Shown: positions 1 to 6,779 of the stretch, piece after piece
Numbering within the stretch: position 1 is the stretch's first letter
Layout: each line of letters opens with the position of its first letter
Source of the DNA: Candidatus Dadabacteria bacterium
GTDB lineage: Bacteria > Desulfobacterota_D > UBA1144 > Nemesobacterales > JADFKM01
Assembly: GCA_022564935.1 (NCBI GenBank)
Contig: JADFKM010000045.1
Span: 1-17,110, forward strand
DNA length: 17,110 bases
Reading direction: 5' to 3'
The notes under the pieces: model-generated
Seen by the model: only the letters and a program-made list of their open reading frames with translations
What the model was told of the DNA's origin: nothing
Database searches by the model: none
Position numbers and translations under genes: made by a program

Positions 1-1
1 A

Positions 2-136
2 GATGCGGCCCAGGTAAGGGCTTATGTCACTAATTCTACAATCACGGCAGCAGGCGATGTATTGCTTACGGCTACCGCTACTGAGACTATTACCTCCAGG
101 ATCCTTTCCGGTTCTGTGGCCATTGCCGCCGGCGGC
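2..136 (+). pseudogene. Fragment of a large repeat-rich adhesin (FHA-like beta-strand repeats)
   Basis: Reading from position 2, the + frame gives about 45 residues with the alternating pattern of giant secreted adhesins: a stretch like AYVTNSTITAAGDVLLTA, then ATATETI, then a GSVAIAAGG segment. Such 'N-S-x-I-x-A-x-G-D-V' beta-helix repeats are known from filamentous-haemagglutinin-like and related giant surface proteins. The frame stays open to a TAG at 200-202, but the repeat character is lost after about 136, where the opposite strand starts to look like a helicase. It is therefore a fragment: its 5' part lies outside the window and its 3' part is replaced by unrelated DNA. The family assignment rests on pattern recognition of one repeat only. 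The fragment may be a true remnant or one side of an assembly chimera. Confidence 0.45.
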
Positions 137-666
137 CTCCAGCCACTTCCGGATCGCAGAGAGCTTAGATCGCGCAAGGCTTCGCTTCGGACAATCGCAT
201 AGAGAGCAGTTTGGCCCTTACCCATTTCGACTGGCAGGAAATGTCTTTTGACCGGTGGCAAGCCGAGGTCGGCCTTGGTTGTCCGAACATAAAGGTTTCC
301 AATCACACTACGAGGAGTGCTTCCGGCCGCAATTCGGAGTCCCAGACCTGATCCGGGCCACAGAAAATCAAGCTGCGATTGCATATCGCTTGGAGCTTGC
401 GGCATTGGTGTACCGCTCAATATATCCCGTCTTGCTGGAAGCGTGGCTGCGTTCAAAAGAACAACGCCCCGCTTCACATTCAAACCACCCTTCATACGAT
501 GGGATTCATCAAGGACCAGATGGACCGGGTGCTGAAGCAAATAGGTCGAGAAAACGTCCGGTATCGTGATGAGCTGGTCGTAATTGATAACAAACCTGGT
601 TTCCCCTGAATACAGAGCTTTTCGAACAGCTTCTGCACCGCCGGAGAGGATCGTGAACGGCTCTTT
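22..666 (-). pseudogene. Truncated SNF2-family (DESH-box) helicase fragment
   Basis: The - strand is open from just inside a TAA (667-669) down to a TAA at 22-24. No ATG, GTG or TTG near the upstream end gives a sensible start. The peptide carries SNF2/SF2 helicase features in order: a segment ending FVINYDQLI, the Walker B-like LVLDESHRMKGG (codons near 500-535), a motif III-like LSGTPMPQ, an FLWPG segment, and YVRTTKADLGLPPVKR followed by a Q-x3-LY stretch. The Walker A part and the whole C-terminal RecA lobe are absent, so it cannot be an active helicase as it stands. Helicase similarity appears to stop at about 130-150, and the last 25-40 codons are probably read through the antisense of the adhesin fragment. 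SNF2 proteins of this kind often sit in accessory or defence regions, but nothing here ties the fragment to a named system. Confidence 0.7.
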
Positions 667-683
667 TTAGAGATTGAAAAAAA

Positions 684-1940
684 ATGAATATGCCCGAAGT
701 CCGGCTGAGCAAGAAAAAACTTGACCCCAACGAAGTGAGGAATGATTTCCCCATTTGCAGCCGTCTTGTAAATGGAGCGCCGCTCGTGTATTTCGATAAC
801 GCCGCTACGTCTCAAAAGCCACAGTCCGTTATCGACTCTATAAAGGATTTTTACGAAGAGCACAACGCAAATATTCATAGGGCAGTCCACACCCTGAGTT
901 ATGAGGCCACCGTTATGTATGAGCAGGCGCACAAGAAAGTGGCTGATTTTATCGGCGCTCGCAACTGGAGGGAGGTCGTTTTTACAAGGAACGCCACCGA
1001 GTCAATCAACCTAGTTGCCTACGCTTGGGCGTTTCACAACCTAAGCGCTGGAGATGAAATTCTTATAACGATTATGGAGCATCACTCCGACATTGTCCCA
1101 TGGCAGATGCTGAGGGATGAAAAGGGTATCGTGCTTAAATTTCTCGACGTGGATGACGAGGGCGCTCTAAGGCTTGATGAGCTTCCGGAAATGCTTACCG
1201 AGAGGACAAAACTGGTCGGGGTAGTTCACGCCTCGAACGTCCTTGGGGTTGTGAATCCGGTAGGAGAGATTGTAAAAGAGGCGAAGAAGGTGGGCGCCAA
1301 GGTGCTGGTGGATGCGGCTCAATCCGTGCCGCATTTCCCCGTGGATGTGGTGGAGCTTGGCTGCGATTTTCTCGTCGCTTCCGGACATAAAATGCTTGGG
1401 CCTACCGGGATTGGGTTTCTTTACGCCAGGGAGGAGCTTCTCCGTGAGATGAGGCCTTTTCTCTACGGCGGGGATATGATAGAGACCGTGACCACGGAAG
1501 GGGCTACCTGGAATGAGCTCCCGTGGAAGTTTGAAGCCGGAACTCCCAATGTGGCCGGAGGGATAGGGCTTGGAGCGGCCATCGACTACCTGTCGGGTCT
1601 GGACATGAACCAGGTTGCTGCACACGAGACCGAACTTCTCGACTACGCCCTGGGTAGGCTGTCCGAGCTCCCCTGGGTGAAGCTTTACGGCCCCGGCAAA
1701 GGGCGGCGCGTCGGGGTTATTTCGTTTAACGTCGAGGACGTACATCCCCATGACGTCGCCGGTTATCTGGATGAGCGCGGTATAGCCGTGCGCTCGGGGC
1801 ACCACTGCACGCAGCCGCTTATGACCCGTATGGGTATTGAGAATGCCGTGAGGGCGAGCTTTTATATTTACAATACTAAAGAGGAAGTAGATAAGCTCAT
1901 CGAAGGTCTCAGGAGGGTTATGGAGCTGTTTTCAAGGTAG
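684..1940 (+). CDS. sufS: Cysteine desulfurase SufS (class V aminotransferase fold, group II)
   Basis: This PLP enzyme removes sulfur from L-cysteine, leaving alanine and an enzyme persulfide that feeds SUF-type Fe-S cluster assembly in the cytoplasm. The 418-residue product has the usual length. Visible motifs are the N-terminal VYFDNAATSQKP, the PLP-stacking His of MEHHSD (H133/H134), VDAAQS with D210 and Q213, the Schiff-base lysine in SGHKMLGPTG (K236), and the active-site cysteine in RSGHHCTQPLM (C375). The short Cys-loop context RSGHHC is typical of SufS/CsdA rather than NifS/IscS. The ATG start has only a weak purine-rich leader (AGAGA about 10 nt upstream). No other suf gene is visible: the DNA directly upstream is a foreign-looking helicase fragment, so the native upstream partner, if any, is missing. 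It converges with rho. Confidence 0.95.
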   Translation: MNMPEVRLSKKKLDPNEVRNDFPICSRLVNGAPLVYFDNAATSQKPQSVIDSIKDFYEEHNANIHRAVHTLSYEATVMYEQAHKKVADFIGARNWREVVFTRNATESINLVAYAWAFHNLSAGDEILITIMEHHSDIVPWQMLRDEKGIVLKFLDVDDEGALRLDELPEMLTERTKLVGVVHASNVLGVVNPVGEIVKEAKKVGAKVLVDAAQSVPHFPVDVVELGCDFLVASGHKMLGPTGIGFLYAREELLREMRPFLYGGDMIETVTTEGATWNELPWKFEAGTPNVAGGIGLGAAIDYLSGLDMNQVAAHETELLDYALGRLSELPWVKLYGPGKGRRVGVISFNVEDVHPHDVAGYLDERGIAVRSGHHCTQPLMTRMGIENAVRASFYIYNTKEEVDKLIEGLRRVMELFSR

Positions 1941-2153
1941 GCGGACTGTACTTCTTCCCTGTTATTCCACCATATAGATAGAGCATTCGTAAGGGTTTAA
2001 AGGCATTTCTCCCGCGCGTTTCAGCAGGGGGAGGCATCTGTAACAGCCGCAGATTTGCCGGCTGGACGGATTTCTATTGGAATGCTCGATTTGTCCTGTG
2101 CCTGGTGTGTAAAAAAATATTTGAGGGGAGGACTCGGGTAAGGCAATCAGGCC
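1941..2153. other. Intergenic region between convergent sufS and rho, with two small hairpins
   Basis: No gene is seen here. One inverted repeat pairs GGCATCTG (2033-2040) with CAGAT-TT-GCC (2050-2059), a bulged 8-bp stem, about 95 nt after the sufS stop. A second repeat, GTAAGGC (2138-2144) with GCCTTAC (2151-2157), straddles the rho stop codon. On the - strand it is followed after about 25 nt by a run of seven T (A7 at 2111-2117). Neither is a textbook intrinsic terminator because hairpin and T-run are not adjacent. They may still help end the converging transcripts, or protect 3' ends after Rho-dependent termination. Confidence 0.35.
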
Positions 2154-3464
2154 TTACTGGTTCATCATGCTTATGAACTCTTGGTTTGACTTGGTGCCCT
2201 CCATCTTATCGAGCAGGAACTCCATCGCCTCTACGGTATTCATCGGGCTGAGCACCTTTCTGAGCAGCCACACTCTGTTGAGCGTTTCTTTAGGGAGCAG
2301 AAGCTCTTCTTTCCTCGTGCCTGAGCGCTGGAGGTCGATTGCGGGAAACACTCTCTTATCCGCAAGCCTCCTGTCAAGGTAGACTTCCATATTCCCCGTG
2401 CCCTTGAACTCCTCGAATATAACCTCGTCCATTCTGCTTCCGGTATCGATAAGAGCGGTGGCTATGATGGTCAGGCTGCCGCCTTCTTCGGTGTTCCTGG
2501 CGGCGCCGAAGAACCTCTTGGGCCTCTGGAGAGCGGTTGCCTCCATTCCGCCCGATAGCACCCTGCCGCTTGAGGGGGTTACGGTGTTGCTCGCCCTGGC
2601 AAGCCTGGTTAAGCTGTCGAGCAGGATAACCACGTCCTTTCCGTGCTCGGTGAGCCTTTTTGCTCGTTCAAGCACCATTTCAGTCACCTGAATATGTCTC
2701 TGAGGTGGCTCGTCGAATGTAGAACTCACCACTTCGCCCTTTACCGACCTCTGCATATCGGTCACTTCTTCCGGTCTTTCGTCGATCAGGAGCACGATAA
2801 GCTCCACATCGGGGTGGTTTTTCGTTATCGCGTTTGCAATCCTTTGGAGCAGGATTGTTTTTCCCGTCCTCGGCTGCGCCACTATGAGCGCCCTCTGTCC
2901 CTTGCCCAAGGGTGTGAACATATCCATAACCCGCGTGCAAAATTCGTCTAGTTGGTACTCAAGATCGAATTTTTCTTCCGGGTGAAGTGGTGTCAGGCTT
3001 TCGAACAGTACCCTGTCCCTGCAGCTTTCGGGGGGATCGGAGTTCACTTCCTCTATTTTTAGGAGTGCGAGGTTCTTTTCGCCTTCTCGCGGTAGGCGCA
3101 CCTGCCCGCCTATGGTGTCCCCGGTTTTTAGATTGAAGGAGCGGATCTGCGATTTAGAGACGTAAATGTCATCGGGGCCGGGAAGATAGCTGTATTTTGG
3201 AGACCTCAGAAAACCGTACCCTTCAGCCAGGATTTCGAGCACGCCGGAGGCGAAGATGACACCCTCCTTTTCGCTCTGGGACTTGAGGATCGAATAGATC
3301 AAATCCTGCTTGGTCATTCGGCTGGTGTCTTCGAGTTTAAGCTCATGCGCTATATTGATAAGTTCTTGAGGGCGCCTATCGCGTAACTCGTTAAGGTCAA
3401 GCAATACATTCTCTCCGCTAACCACTTCTTCAGCATTGGTTATTGCTTTAGATGCTTTTGCCAT
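2154..3464 (-). CDS. rho: Transcription termination factor Rho
   Basis: This is the hexameric RNA-dependent ATPase that loads on nascent C-rich RNA and ends transcription. The 436-residue product is full length. The N-terminal helical domain occupies about residues 20-65 ([19 protein letters not shown]). The cold-shock-like primary RNA-binding fold spans about 70-141, including [16 protein letters not shown]. The ATPase core has Walker A QPRTGKT (197-203; the E. coli counterpart is PKAGKT), Walker [14 protein letters not shown] around D283, a Q-loop near [23 protein letters not shown] (302-324), and the R-loop region [17 protein letters not shown]. The long acidic or RNA-binding insertions seen in Actinobacteria are absent. 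It is transcribed on its own from a strong promoter in the divergent region with the secreted protein gene. Rho genes are commonly autoregulated by attenuation; the roughly 100-nt leader here would allow that, but I see no specific signal. Confidence 0.98.
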   Translation of the reverse strand: MAKASKAITNAEEVVSGENVLLDLNELRDRRPQELINIAHELKLEDTSRMTKQDLIYSILKSQSEKEGVIFASGVLEILAEGYGFLRSPKYSYLPGPDDIYVSKSQIRSFNLKTGDTIGGQVRLPREGEKNLALLKIEEVNSDPPESCRDRVLFESLTPLHPEEKFDLEYQLDEFCTRVMDMFTPLGKGQRALIVAQPRTGKTILLQRIANAITKNHPDVELIVLLIDERPEEVTDMQRSVKGEVVSSTFDEPPQRHIQVTEMVLERAKRLTEHGKDVVILLDSLTRLARASNTVTPSSGRVLSGGMEATALQRPKRFFGAARNTEEGGSLTIIATALIDTGSRMDEVIFEEFKGTGNMEVYLDRRLADKRVFPAIDLQRSGTRKEELLLPKETLNRVWLLRKVLSPMNTVEAMEFLLDKMEGTKSNQEFISMMNQ

Positions 3465-3561
3465 GAATACCCGGTTCTTAGTTTACGTATGTACTGTCAG
3501 CTATGATTTGGGGAAGATTCTTGAGTTCTACAGGTCAGAACCAAAAATGTTAAGTAGATAT

Positions 3562-3591
3562 ATTATGCCACTTAATTAAACAATTTGTCAA
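3562..3591 (-). promoter_or_regulatory. Near-consensus sigma70 promoter for rho
   Basis: Read on the - strand, a perfect TTGACA (3586-3591) is followed 18 nt later by CATAAT (3562-3567), five of six matches to TATAAT, inside AT-rich DNA. It points toward rho and would give a 5' leader of about 90 nt. This is the best promoter in the window. Confidence 0.75.
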
Positions 3592-3615
3592 GAGTAGTTT
3601 TACTTGAAAGGAAAA

Positions 3616-3645
3616 TTGATTTAATATCAAATCCCGGTAGATAAT
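3616..3645 (+). promoter_or_regulatory. Possible promoter for the secreted-protein gene
   Basis: On the + strand, TTGATT (3616-3621), an 18-nt spacer and GATAAT (3640-3645) lie about 90 nt before the ATG at 3735. The -35 hexamer sits inside a small palindrome, TTGAT-TTAAT-ATCAA (3616-3630), that could be an operator. The element overlaps the rho promoter region, so the two divergent genes may interfere or be co-regulated. This is sequence similarity only. Confidence 0.35.
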
Positions 3646-3673
3646 AAATACATTACCCCCGGAGCGAAGTCAA
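3645..3673 (-). promoter_or_regulatory. Possible second, upstream promoter toward rho
   Basis: On the - strand, TTGACT (3668-3673), a 17-nt spacer and TATTTA (3645-3650) make a weaker promoter-like element upstream of the stronger one. It could give rho tandem promoters, or it may be chance similarity in AT-rich DNA. Confidence 0.3.
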
Positions 3674-3734
3674 GAGACAATGTTTATAAATGTTCGGAGT
3701 GTTAGCGCATTTATCTAATTAACGTGAGGCCAAG

Positions 3735-4697
3735 ATGAGAACAGCGTTGATTGCGTCCGTTTTTTCGAAAGGTGTATTCCGTCTCTGTTTGACCGGCTTG
3801 GTCTTAACTGCGGGCCTGCTGTTCATTCCCTGGGCTAAGGGTGACGACGGTGTAGGCAAAAGCCGGCACGGCGCCCCCGCTCAGACTGTGCCGAGGTACT
3901 ATGAGGTGATGTTTAGCTCCCTCGAAGGCGAAATTTTGGTTAACCTTGACCTGACGGGGCCGTCCGTGGTCGCAAGGCCCATATCGGCCCGTGATGCCAA
4001 AGCCCTTAAGGTAGAGAAAAAGGTGGATAGCACCGGAGGGGACTGGGCAAAGATTACGGTTCCAAAGACAGGAGCCCCGCCGGAGGGATTGGTTGTTACC
4101 GGGCGATGGGGCACTATAAAGGTGACTTTTCAAGCACAGGGTTCGGCCGGCGCCGAGCGAAGCGGTGCGTTAAGGGCTCTCGGCGATTTAGTGATCAAGT
4201 TCGGCGGCTTGGCCTCCACGCTGGTGATATCTTCGGGGCCCATAGCACACCCTGCCGGAATGGAGATAGCAGTGCTGGAGCGCAAGCGCAGCCGACTCAT
4301 ATCCGGCGAGATAATTGCCGTTAGCGGGGACGAGATTGCGTTTGAGTTTTCCGAGCTGCCTACCCCGGATGTATTGGGCAAGCAGGGGACGGCCAGGATC
4401 AGCATAAAAAAGCCCGACGGCAGCATCCAAAGCGGTACCATCAGCGCCTGGGGATACGACGTTTTCGTAGATGACGTTAATGTGGGAAAGCCTTCTAAAA
4501 TAAAGGCAAAAGTATACGGTCTGAGCGATGGGGAGTCGGTTAGGTTTTCATTTAACGCAGTACGCGGCCAGGTAGTAATACCACCCTCCGGCGTCCATAC
4601 GGTAAAGAGCATAAACTCGGGCGCGCCCATTGCGGAAATATCTACCGCGATACCGGGTTTTCAGCCCCTCAGCGTCGAGGCTGTGAGAGTTGAATGA
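3735..4697 (+). CDS. Unrecognised secreted, beta-rich protein
   Basis: I do not recognise this 320-residue protein. It starts with basic residues and a hydrophobic stretch at about 15-34 (VFRLCLTGLVLTAGLLFIPWA), followed by AKGDDG, which fits a Sec signal peptide with cleavage near residues 34-36. No lipobox is evident. The rest has many short alternating hydrophobic/polar stretches with G, T, S and V, suggesting beta-sandwich (Ig-like or periplasmic binding) folds. In the C-terminal half, EIIAVSGDEIAFEFSELPTP and later PSKIKAKVYGLSDGESVRF look like beta strands of one or two domains. No cysteines are evident in the predicted mature part, and no catalytic motif is seen. The ATG is preceded by GAGG at 5-nt spacing. 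The gene is monocistronic, divergent from rho and about 117 nt before yebC. A role in the periplasm or on the surface is all that can be inferred. Confidence 0.85.
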   Translation: MRTALIASVFSKGVFRLCLTGLVLTAGLLFIPWAKGDDGVGKSRHGAPAQTVPRYYEVMFSSLEGEILVNLDLTGPSVVARPISARDAKALKVEKKVDSTGGDWAKITVPKTGAPPEGLVVTGRWGTIKVTFQAQGSAGAERSGALRALGDLVIKFGGLASTLVISSGPIAHPAGMEIAVLERKRSRLISGEIIAVSGDEIAFEFSELPTPDVLGKQGTARISIKKPDGSIQSGTISAWGYDVFVDDVNVGKPSKIKAKVYGLSDGESVRFSFNAVRGQVVIPPSGVHTVKSINSGAPIAEISTAIPGFQPLSVEAVRVE

Positions 4698-4748
4698 TCC
4701 TATATTCGCCAAACAAGAGGGTATGAATATAAGCATGGAATAAGTATC

Positions 4749-4777
4749 TTTACATTACTTTATCCAACTGCTATTCT
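4749..4777 (+). promoter_or_regulatory. Probable sigma70 promoter for the yebC-ruvCA transcript
   Basis: TTTACA (4749-4754), a 17-nt spacer and TATTCT (4772-4777) lie 37 nt before the yebC ATG. A good ribosome binding site, GAGGTG (4801-4806), follows at 8-nt spacing. The position between an unrelated upstream gene and a tight downstream cluster supports its use. Confidence 0.5.
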
Positions 4778-4814
4778 TAGAAAAGGTCAATAACTGTTAA
4801 GAGGTGAATTTAAT

Positions 4815-5570
4815 ATGTCTGGTCATTCTAAATGGTCTAATATAAAGCACCGCAAGGCGGCCGTTGACGCTAAGAGGGGGAAAATTTTTACGAAGATAAT
4901 CCGCGAGCTCAACGTCGCCGCCAGGAAGGACGGGGGAGACCCGGAAACGAACCCCGCTTTGAGGGCTGCTATAACCAACGCCAAGAACAATAACATGCCT
5001 AACGATACGATCGAGCGTGCGATTAAGCGCGGAACGGGCGAGATAGGAGCCGATGATTTCCAGGAAATTACCTACGAGGGATACGGCCCCGGCGGAAGCG
5101 CGGTGCTCGTGAGGATACTTACCGATAATAGGAACCGCACCGTCTCAGAGGTGAGGCGCATATTTACGAAATTCGGCGGGAACCTCGGAGAGAGCGGCTG
5201 TGTCGCATGGATGTTTGAGATGAAGGGGAAGATTGCATTCGATAAAGAGAGCACCGATGAGGACCAGCTCTTCGAGGCGGCCCTCGAAGCCGGGGCAGAT
5301 GACGTCAAGACCGAAGGGGATGAGATTGAGGTCATAACCGACCCCGGCAATTTCGACGCTGTTAAGAACTCAATCGAAGAAGCCGGCTTTAAGCCCTCCT
5401 TTTCGGAAGTGACCATGATACCCAAGAACACCACGAAGGTAGAGGGCAAGGAAGCCGAGCAGATGCTCAAGCTCATGGAAGCCCTTGACGACAGCGACGA
5501 CGTTCAGAACGTTTATTCCAATTTCGACATTCCCGACGAGATTTTTGAAATGCTGGAGGCCCAAGGATAG
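4815..5570 (+). CDS. yebC: YebC/PmpR/TACO1-family protein
   Basis: The 251-residue product begins with the family signature [20 protein letters not shown], and then shows [26 protein letters not shown] and the TDNRNRT segment. The length is normal for the family. Members have been described as DNA-binding regulators and, more recently, as ribosome-associated factors that relieve translational stalling at proline-rich stretches. The sequence cannot decide between these roles. It heads a cluster with ruvC-ruvA-ruvB, a common arrangement in bacteria. Its TAG stop (5568-5570) overlaps the probable AUA start of ruvC, which implies translational coupling. The start is well supported by GAGGTG eight bases upstream. 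Confidence 0.96.
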   Translation: MSGHSKWSNIKHRKAAVDAKRGKIFTKIIRELNVAARKDGGDPETNPALRAAITNAKNNNMPNDTIERAIKRGTGEIGADDFQEITYEGYGPGGSAVLVRILTDNRNRTVSEVRRIFTKFGGNLGESGCVAWMFEMKGKIAFDKESTDEDQLFEAALEAGADDVKTEGDEIEVITDPGNFDAVKNSIEEAGFKPSFSEVTMIPKNTTKVEGKEAEQMLKLMEALDDSDDVQNVYSNFDIPDEIFEMLEAQG

Positions 5571-6121
5571 CAGGAATTAGGGTACTCGGAGTCGACCCGG
5601 GCTCTGTGGTGTGCGGTTACGGCATTATAGAAGATACGGGGGACGGCCTCGTACATATTGAAAGCGGTACCATAGACGTTCCCCGCGCCCTTTTGCTCCC
5701 GCCAAAACTTAAGACCATATTCGATGGCCTGAGAGTCGTGATAGAGCGCTCCCGGCCTACCTGTATGTCCATAGAGAATGTGTTTTTTGCCCGCAACGCC
5801 CGAAGCTCCCTTAAGCTTGGAGAGGCAAGAGGGGTGGCCATACTGGCGGCTGCTATGTTCGAGCTTCCCGTTTACGAATACGCTCCCACCCAGGTCAAGC
5901 TCGCCGTAACCGGAAAGGGCAGGGCCAATAAGACCGAGGTCGGGAAGATCCTCACTATCTTGTTCAACCGGGAGGGTTGGGAAAAGACAGACGCCTCGGA
6001 TGCAGTAGCGATAGCGGTTTGCCACATCCACATGCAGGAGACAAAAAACCTCCTCGGCGGACACACGATACGCTCTCGTGGAAGGAGGCGCCGGTTCAGG
6101 GCAAATGATTTCCCTTCTTAA
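5567..6121 (+). CDS. ruvC: Crossover junction endodeoxyribonuclease RuvC (non-AUG start)
   Basis: RuvC cuts Holliday junctions symmetrically as a dimer, on junctions held by RuvAB. The RNase H-like fold is complete only if translation begins upstream of the first GTG (5606). The frame reads [12 protein letters not shown] before that GTG and contains the first catalytic Asp. Between the in-frame TGA at 5546 and this segment there is no ATG, GTG or TTG. The candidate starts are ATA (5567), with GGAGG (5555-5559) seven bases upstream and an ATAG overlap with the yebC stop, or ATT (5576), which would give [10 protein letters not shown], with AAGGA eight bases upstream. Numbered from 5567 (184 residues), the acidic tetrad is D10, E70 ([10 protein letters not shown]), D142 and D145 ([13 protein letters not shown]), with spacing matching E. 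coli D7/E66/D138/D141. The gene is the second of the cluster and overlaps ruvA by 17 nt. Confidence 0.93.
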   Translation: MAGIRVLGVDPGSVVCGYGIIEDTGDGLVHIESGTIDVPRALLLPPKLKTIFDGLRVVIERSRPTCMSIENVFFARNARSSLKLGEARGVAILAAAMFELPVYEYAPTQVKLAVTGKGRANKTEVGKILTILFNREGWEKTDASDAVAIAVCHIHMQETKNLLGGHTIRSRGRRRRFRANDFPS

Positions 6122-6692
6122 AGGAACCATAGCGGATAAATCCCTCGGCGTCGTGGTGATAGATGTGAGTGGCGTCGGGTACGGGGTCACTGTGCCGCTT
6201 TCTACCTACTACCGCTTGGGCGGCAAGGGAACGTTGACGGAGCTAAAAATCCATACGCACATGAAAGACGGCTCCATCGAGCTTTTCGGTTTCCTCACCG
6301 ACGAAGAGAGGGAGCTTTTCAACCTCTTGATTGGCGTCTCGGGCATCGGGCCGAAGGCTGCGACCAACATCCTCTCGAACATCTCTCCCCGCGACCTGGT
6401 CTCAGCCATAACGTCAGGCGAGCTGAGGAAGAAAAAAGTCCCGGGTATAGGCCCGAAGACCGCCGCGCGGCTGATTACGGAGCTTAAGGACAAGGTGCCC
6501 TTGCTTGAGCATGCCGGGGAAGCCGGTGGCCGGAGGGGAATCGTCGAAGACGTCGTGTCCGCCCTCCTTAACCTGGGCTACAAGAGGGCCGAGGTAGACA
6601 GGCGCATCGACGAGATAGAGCGTGTAAGCTCAAGCGGCGCTGATTTGGAAACGGCGCTCAGGGAGTCGCTCAAGATAATGAGGAACGTATGA
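6105..6692 (+). CDS. ruvA: Holliday junction branch-migration protein RuvA
   Basis: RuvA tetramers clamp the four-way junction and recruit the RuvB motor. The ATG at 6105 is preferred because the family begins M-I-x-x-L-x-G; a GTG at 6078 would add nine unusual residues. From this start the protein has 195 residues. Domain I (about 1-63) is the OB fold, ending LFGFLTDEERELF. Two helix-hairpin-helix motifs follow: LIGVSGIGPKAA (75-86) and KKVPGIGPKTAARL (110-123). A variable linker (about 131-144) precedes domain III (about 145-195), which contacts RuvB: EDVVSALLNLGYK. The gene overlaps the end of ruvC by 17 nt, so the two are probably translationally coupled. Confidence 0.95.
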   Translation: MISLLKGTIADKSLGVVVIDVSGVGYGVTVPLSTYYRLGGKGTLTELKIHTHMKDGSIELFGFLTDEERELFNLLIGVSGIGPKAATNILSNISPRDLVSAITSGELRKKKVPGIGPKTAARLITELKDKVPLLEHAGEAGGRRGIVEDVVSALLNLGYKRAEVDRRIDEIERVSSSGADLETALRESLKIMRNV

Positions 6693-6723
6693 CCTGAGAC
6701 GCAAAGCGCTTATTTACATGTTG

Positions 6724-6741
6724 TGGCCGGGCACCCGGCCA
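6724..6741. promoter_or_regulatory. GC-rich perfect stem-loop between ruvA and ruvB
   Basis: TGGCCGG-GCAC-CCGGCCA forms a 7-bp, GC-rich stem with a 4-nt loop in the 87-nt gap. No T-run follows, so it is not a normal intrinsic terminator. It could be an mRNA-stabilising or processing hairpin that sets the ruvA:ruvB ratio, or a protein-binding palindrome. Confidence 0.45.
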
Positions 6742-6779
6742 GGTCGAACTAACCCACACGATATGTTATAAATATTGTC

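Noticed and set aside
492-932. Open frame on the - strand across the start of sufS
   Set aside because: It overlaps sufS and the helicase fragment in another frame and has no recognisable features.
6078-6104. GTG at 6078 as the ruvA start
   Set aside because: It adds nine glycine-rich residues before the conserved M-I-x-x-L-x-G start and would deepen the overlap with ruvC; the ATG at 6105 fits the family.
5606-6121. GTG at 5606 as the ruvC start
   Set aside because: It would remove the segment [12 protein letters not shown] with the first catalytic Asp. All other catalytic residues are intact, so the gene must begin upstream.
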